A DNA stretch of 64,000 bases from Dyadobacter pollutisoli (GTDB lineage: Bacteria; Bacteroidota; Bacteroidia; Cytophagales; Spirosomataceae), in assembly GCF_026625565.1 (NCBI RefSeq), contig NZ_CP112998.1, positions 4,280,501 through 4,344,500 of the forward strand. The letters are read 5' to 3'. Made by a program: the position numbers and the translations under genes. This document shows, piece by piece, positions 62,341 through 64,000 of this stretch (position 1 is the first letter of the stretch; every line of letters begins with the position of its first letter). The notes beneath the pieces are model-generated. The model was not told the DNA's origin. It searched no databases and saw only the letters and a program-made list of their open reading frames with translations.

Positions 62341-63048
62341 ATGAAAATTGAAATATGGAGTGACGTAATGTGCCCGTTTTGCTACATAGGCAAGCGGAAA
62401 TTTGAAAAAGCTTTGGACCAATTCCCTCAGAAAGACAAAATTCAGGTGGAATGGAAAAGTTTTCAGCTGAACCCGCAAATGAAAACGGAGCCCGGAAAAA
62501 GCATTAATGAATATCTGGCAGAAGTAAAAGGCTGGACTCCCGACTACGCCCAACAGATGAATGACCATGTTACCGGTCTCGCCAGGGAGGTAGGCCTGGA
62601 ATATAATATGGACAAAGCAGTGGTAGCTAATTCATTTGACGCCCACCGTTTCGTACAATTCGCTAAAACCAAAGGACTGGGTGACGCTGTCGAAGAGCAG
62701 CTCTTCAAAGCATATTTCACAGATGGGAAAGACACTTCTAACCTGGCTACGTTAGTGGAGCTCGGCGGTGAAATCGGGCTGGATGCAGAGGAATTGAAGA
62801 AAGTGCTGGAAGGTACCCGTTTCAGCGATGAGGTAAGAAAAGACATATATGAAGCGCAGCAAGTAGGTGCAAGAGGAGTTCCCTTCTTTGTGCTTGACCG
62901 TAAATATGCAGTTTCAGGTGCACAGCAACCCGAAACATTTCTGGGAGCATTGGAACAGTCATTTGGGGAATGGCAAAAAGCGAACCCCGAGCCATTGGTC
63001 ACATTTGCAGAAGGAGATACCTGCACGACAGACGGCGAATGTAATTAA
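62341..63048 (+). CDS. DsbA family oxidoreductase, FrnE-like
   Basis: The protein is 235 residues from ATG 62341 (MKIEIWSDVMCPFCYIGK). The frame opens two codons earlier at a TTG. The active site is Cys11-Pro-Phe-Cys14, and the C-terminal cis-Pro loop is in ARGVPFFVLD (about residue 177). There is no signal peptide, so it is a cytoplasmic FrnE/2-hydroxychromene-isomerase-like thioredoxin-fold protein. The last residues GDTCTTDGECN add two more cysteines. FrnE proteins have been linked to oxidative stress resistance. It is cotranscribed with the nitroreductase. Confidence 0.85.
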   Translation: MKIEIWSDVMCPFCYIGKRKFEKALDQFPQKDKIQVEWKSFQLNPQMKTEPGKSINEYLAEVKGWTPDYAQQMNDHVTGLAREVGLEYNMDKAVVANSFDAHRFVQFAKTKGLGDAVEEQLFKAYFTDGKDTSNLATLVELGGEIGLDAEELKKVLEGTRFSDEVRKDIYEAQQVGARGVPFFVLDRKYAVSGAQQPETFLGALEQSFGEWQKANPEPLVTFAEGDTCTTDGECN

Positions 63049-63071
63049 CACAAACCCTGAGCATTAGTAAA

Positions 63072-63106
63072 ACGGAGTATGCCTACCAAAGGGATACTCC
63101 GTTTTT
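63072..63106. terminator. Intrinsic terminator after the DsbA-like gene
   Basis: ACGGAGTAT (63072-63080) pairs with ATACTCCGT (63094-63102), followed by a run of T residues. The upstream A-rich flank makes it usable in both directions. Confidence 0.85.
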
Positions 63107-63217
63107 GTTTGCCAGGTTCAAAGTGCATCACTGGTACGGTTATATATGTAATCATAAAAAGACGAATCAGTAATTTCGGCTAATTTGTGCTTATTGCAAT
63201 AACTGACCAAAACCTCT

Positions 63218-64000
63218 ATGCGCTTTACCTTGTTTCTGATACTTTTTGTCGGCCTCCGGCTTTGTTCCATGGCCGGAGGGATCAAGGGACGTATCACTAC
63301 CAAACAAGGAGAAGCATTACCATATGCTGGCATTGCAGTAAAAGGAACAAGTAACGGAACAATGGCCAATGAAGACGGCGAGTATGAGTTCAGCCTGGCT
63401 GCCGGAAGTTACGAGATCATTTTTCAGTATCTCGGTTTCAAAAGTGTGTCACGTAAAATTACAGTCACCGGCGATTTTCAGGAACTGAACGTTACGCTCG
63501 AAGAGCAAGCCCTTAATCTTCAGGAAGCAACCGTTGGCAAAGGAAAGGAAGATCCCGCATACAGCATTATGCGCCGGGCCATTGCCAAAGCTCGTTTTCA
63601 TCAGTTGCAGTTGCGCGGTTACACCGCAAAAGTATACTCCAGAAGTACTGCATTGCCTACCAAAATCCCCTATCTCGTTGAAAGAAGACTAAAAAAGGAA
63701 GGCATCCAGGAAGGAAAAGCCATCATTAATGAAAGTGTGGCGGAGATAAAGTACCGCCGACCGAACAGTTACAGCCAGCGCATAGTTTCTACCCGGAATA
63801 GTCTTGATAACAGCATTCCATCACCGAACGAATACATTCTCGCCAGTTTGTATAGTCCCGAAATTGCGGGTACTATCTCGCCGCTGTCTCCCAAAGCGCT
63901 GGCCTATTACAAATTTGAGTATGAGGGCTATTTTGAGGATCAGGGGCAGTTGGTCAATAAAATAAAGGTAATACCAAAGGCCTACGGCGAGGGGGTTTTC
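63218..64000 (+). CDS. DUF5686-family outer-membrane protein, 3' part missing
   Basis: An ATG at 63218 opens a frame that runs off the window after 261 codons. The product starts MRFTLFLILFVGLRLCSMAG, a signal peptide, followed by a CarboxypepD_reg-like domain (IKGRITTKQGEALPYAGIAV, YLGFKSVSRKITV). The next part, with GKEDPAYSIMRRAIAKA, matches the paralogue at 6719 (ENPAYAVLRKIVANK). It is therefore another DUF5686 protein. The barrel domain lies outside the window. It begins 112 bases after the DsbA terminator, so it has its own promoter. Confidence 0.8.
   Translation, partial: MRFTLFLILFVGLRLCSMAGGIKGRITTKQGEALPYAGIAVKGTSNGTMANEDGEYEFSLAAGSYEIIFQYLGFKSVSRKITVTGDFQELNVTLEEQALNLQEATVGKGKEDPAYSIMRRAIAKARFHQLQLRGYTAKVYSRSTALPTKIPYLVERRLKKEGIQEGKAIINESVAEIKYRRPNSYSQRIVSTRNSLDNSIPSPNEYILASLYSPEIAGTISPLSPKALAYYKFEYEGYFEDQGQLVNKIKVIPKAYGEGVF

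Noticed and set aside
1..64000. tRNA, rRNA, CRISPR arrays, insertion sequences and prophage genes
   Set aside because: I looked for tRNA T-loop patterns, direct repeat arrays, transposase or integrase proteins and phage genes and found none.

Overview
The window is chromosomal DNA from a Bacteroidota bacterium, most likely order Cytophagales and close to Dyadobacter/Spirosoma (inference from gene content). The evidence is type IX secretion C-terminal domains (type A on two proteins, a gliding-motility type B on a third), DUF5686/CarboxypepD_reg outer-membrane proteins, GWxTD, DUF5618, DUF4920 and DUF7009 proteins, MenA, and repeated Bacteroidota -7 promoter boxes (TAnnTTTG) upstream of genes. 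I see no rRNA, tRNA, insertion sequence, prophage or CRISPR array. This is ordinary core genome with a scattering of RNA elements and uncharacterised small genes.

Layout. 1-9.2 kb: a Tat-exported protein cut by the left edge, an FAD oxidoreductase behind a palindrome, a decayed DUF4160 gene beside an intact DUF2442 gene, a CoA-type Nudix hydrolase, topoisomerase IV subunit A with a hairpin leader, a SanA/YdcF protein and a DUF5686 protein. 9.2-14.5 kb: an orphan ABC ATPase with a nitroreductase, YbjQ, metF preceded by a structured terminator-ending leader, ElaA, YebC and a Gre-like factor. 14.8-20.2 kb: two large convergent type IX cargo proteins (CotH/lamin-tail and sialate-esterase-like). 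20.6-28.2 kb: pyrB, an AlkD-like protein, a dienoyl-CoA-reductase-like SDR, GWxTD lipoprotein, rlmB, a candidate small RNA, mnmA and an unknown protein.

28.3-32.4 kb is a tight operon of mobA, fdhD, a DUF7009 gene and a YdeP-type molybdopterin oxidoreductase: cofactor synthesis, cofactor sulfuration and the enzyme together. 32.5-41 kb holds GDPD, metX under a SAM-I riboswitch, an M28 peptidase, a GH37 trehalase, PhzF, an EamA exporter and an OmpA-like protein. 41.4-50.5 kb holds pth, pyrR, argS, glutathione peroxidase, menA, a two-headed SGNH hydrolase, a DUF4920 gene and a 40-residue small gene upstream of it.

50.7-57.7 kb is a run of minus-strand genes: small membrane protein, CBS/CorC protein, class A beta-lactamase of the PER-like A2 group, ABC ATPase, a large type IX type B protein and an unknown. 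57.9-64 kb holds fructose-bisphosphate aldolase, asparagine synthetase, and a redox cassette (HxlR regulator divergent from a nitroreductase and a DsbA-like protein) with a dyad in the shared promoter. A second DUF5686 gene runs off the right edge.

The most interesting uncatalogued signals are a promoter-to-terminator small RNA at 25.4 kb, the three-stem leader upstream of metF, the 40-codon gene at 50.4 kb, several -7 boxes that abut start codons (possible leaderless mRNAs), and the parC leader hairpin. No clear new multi-gene system was found.
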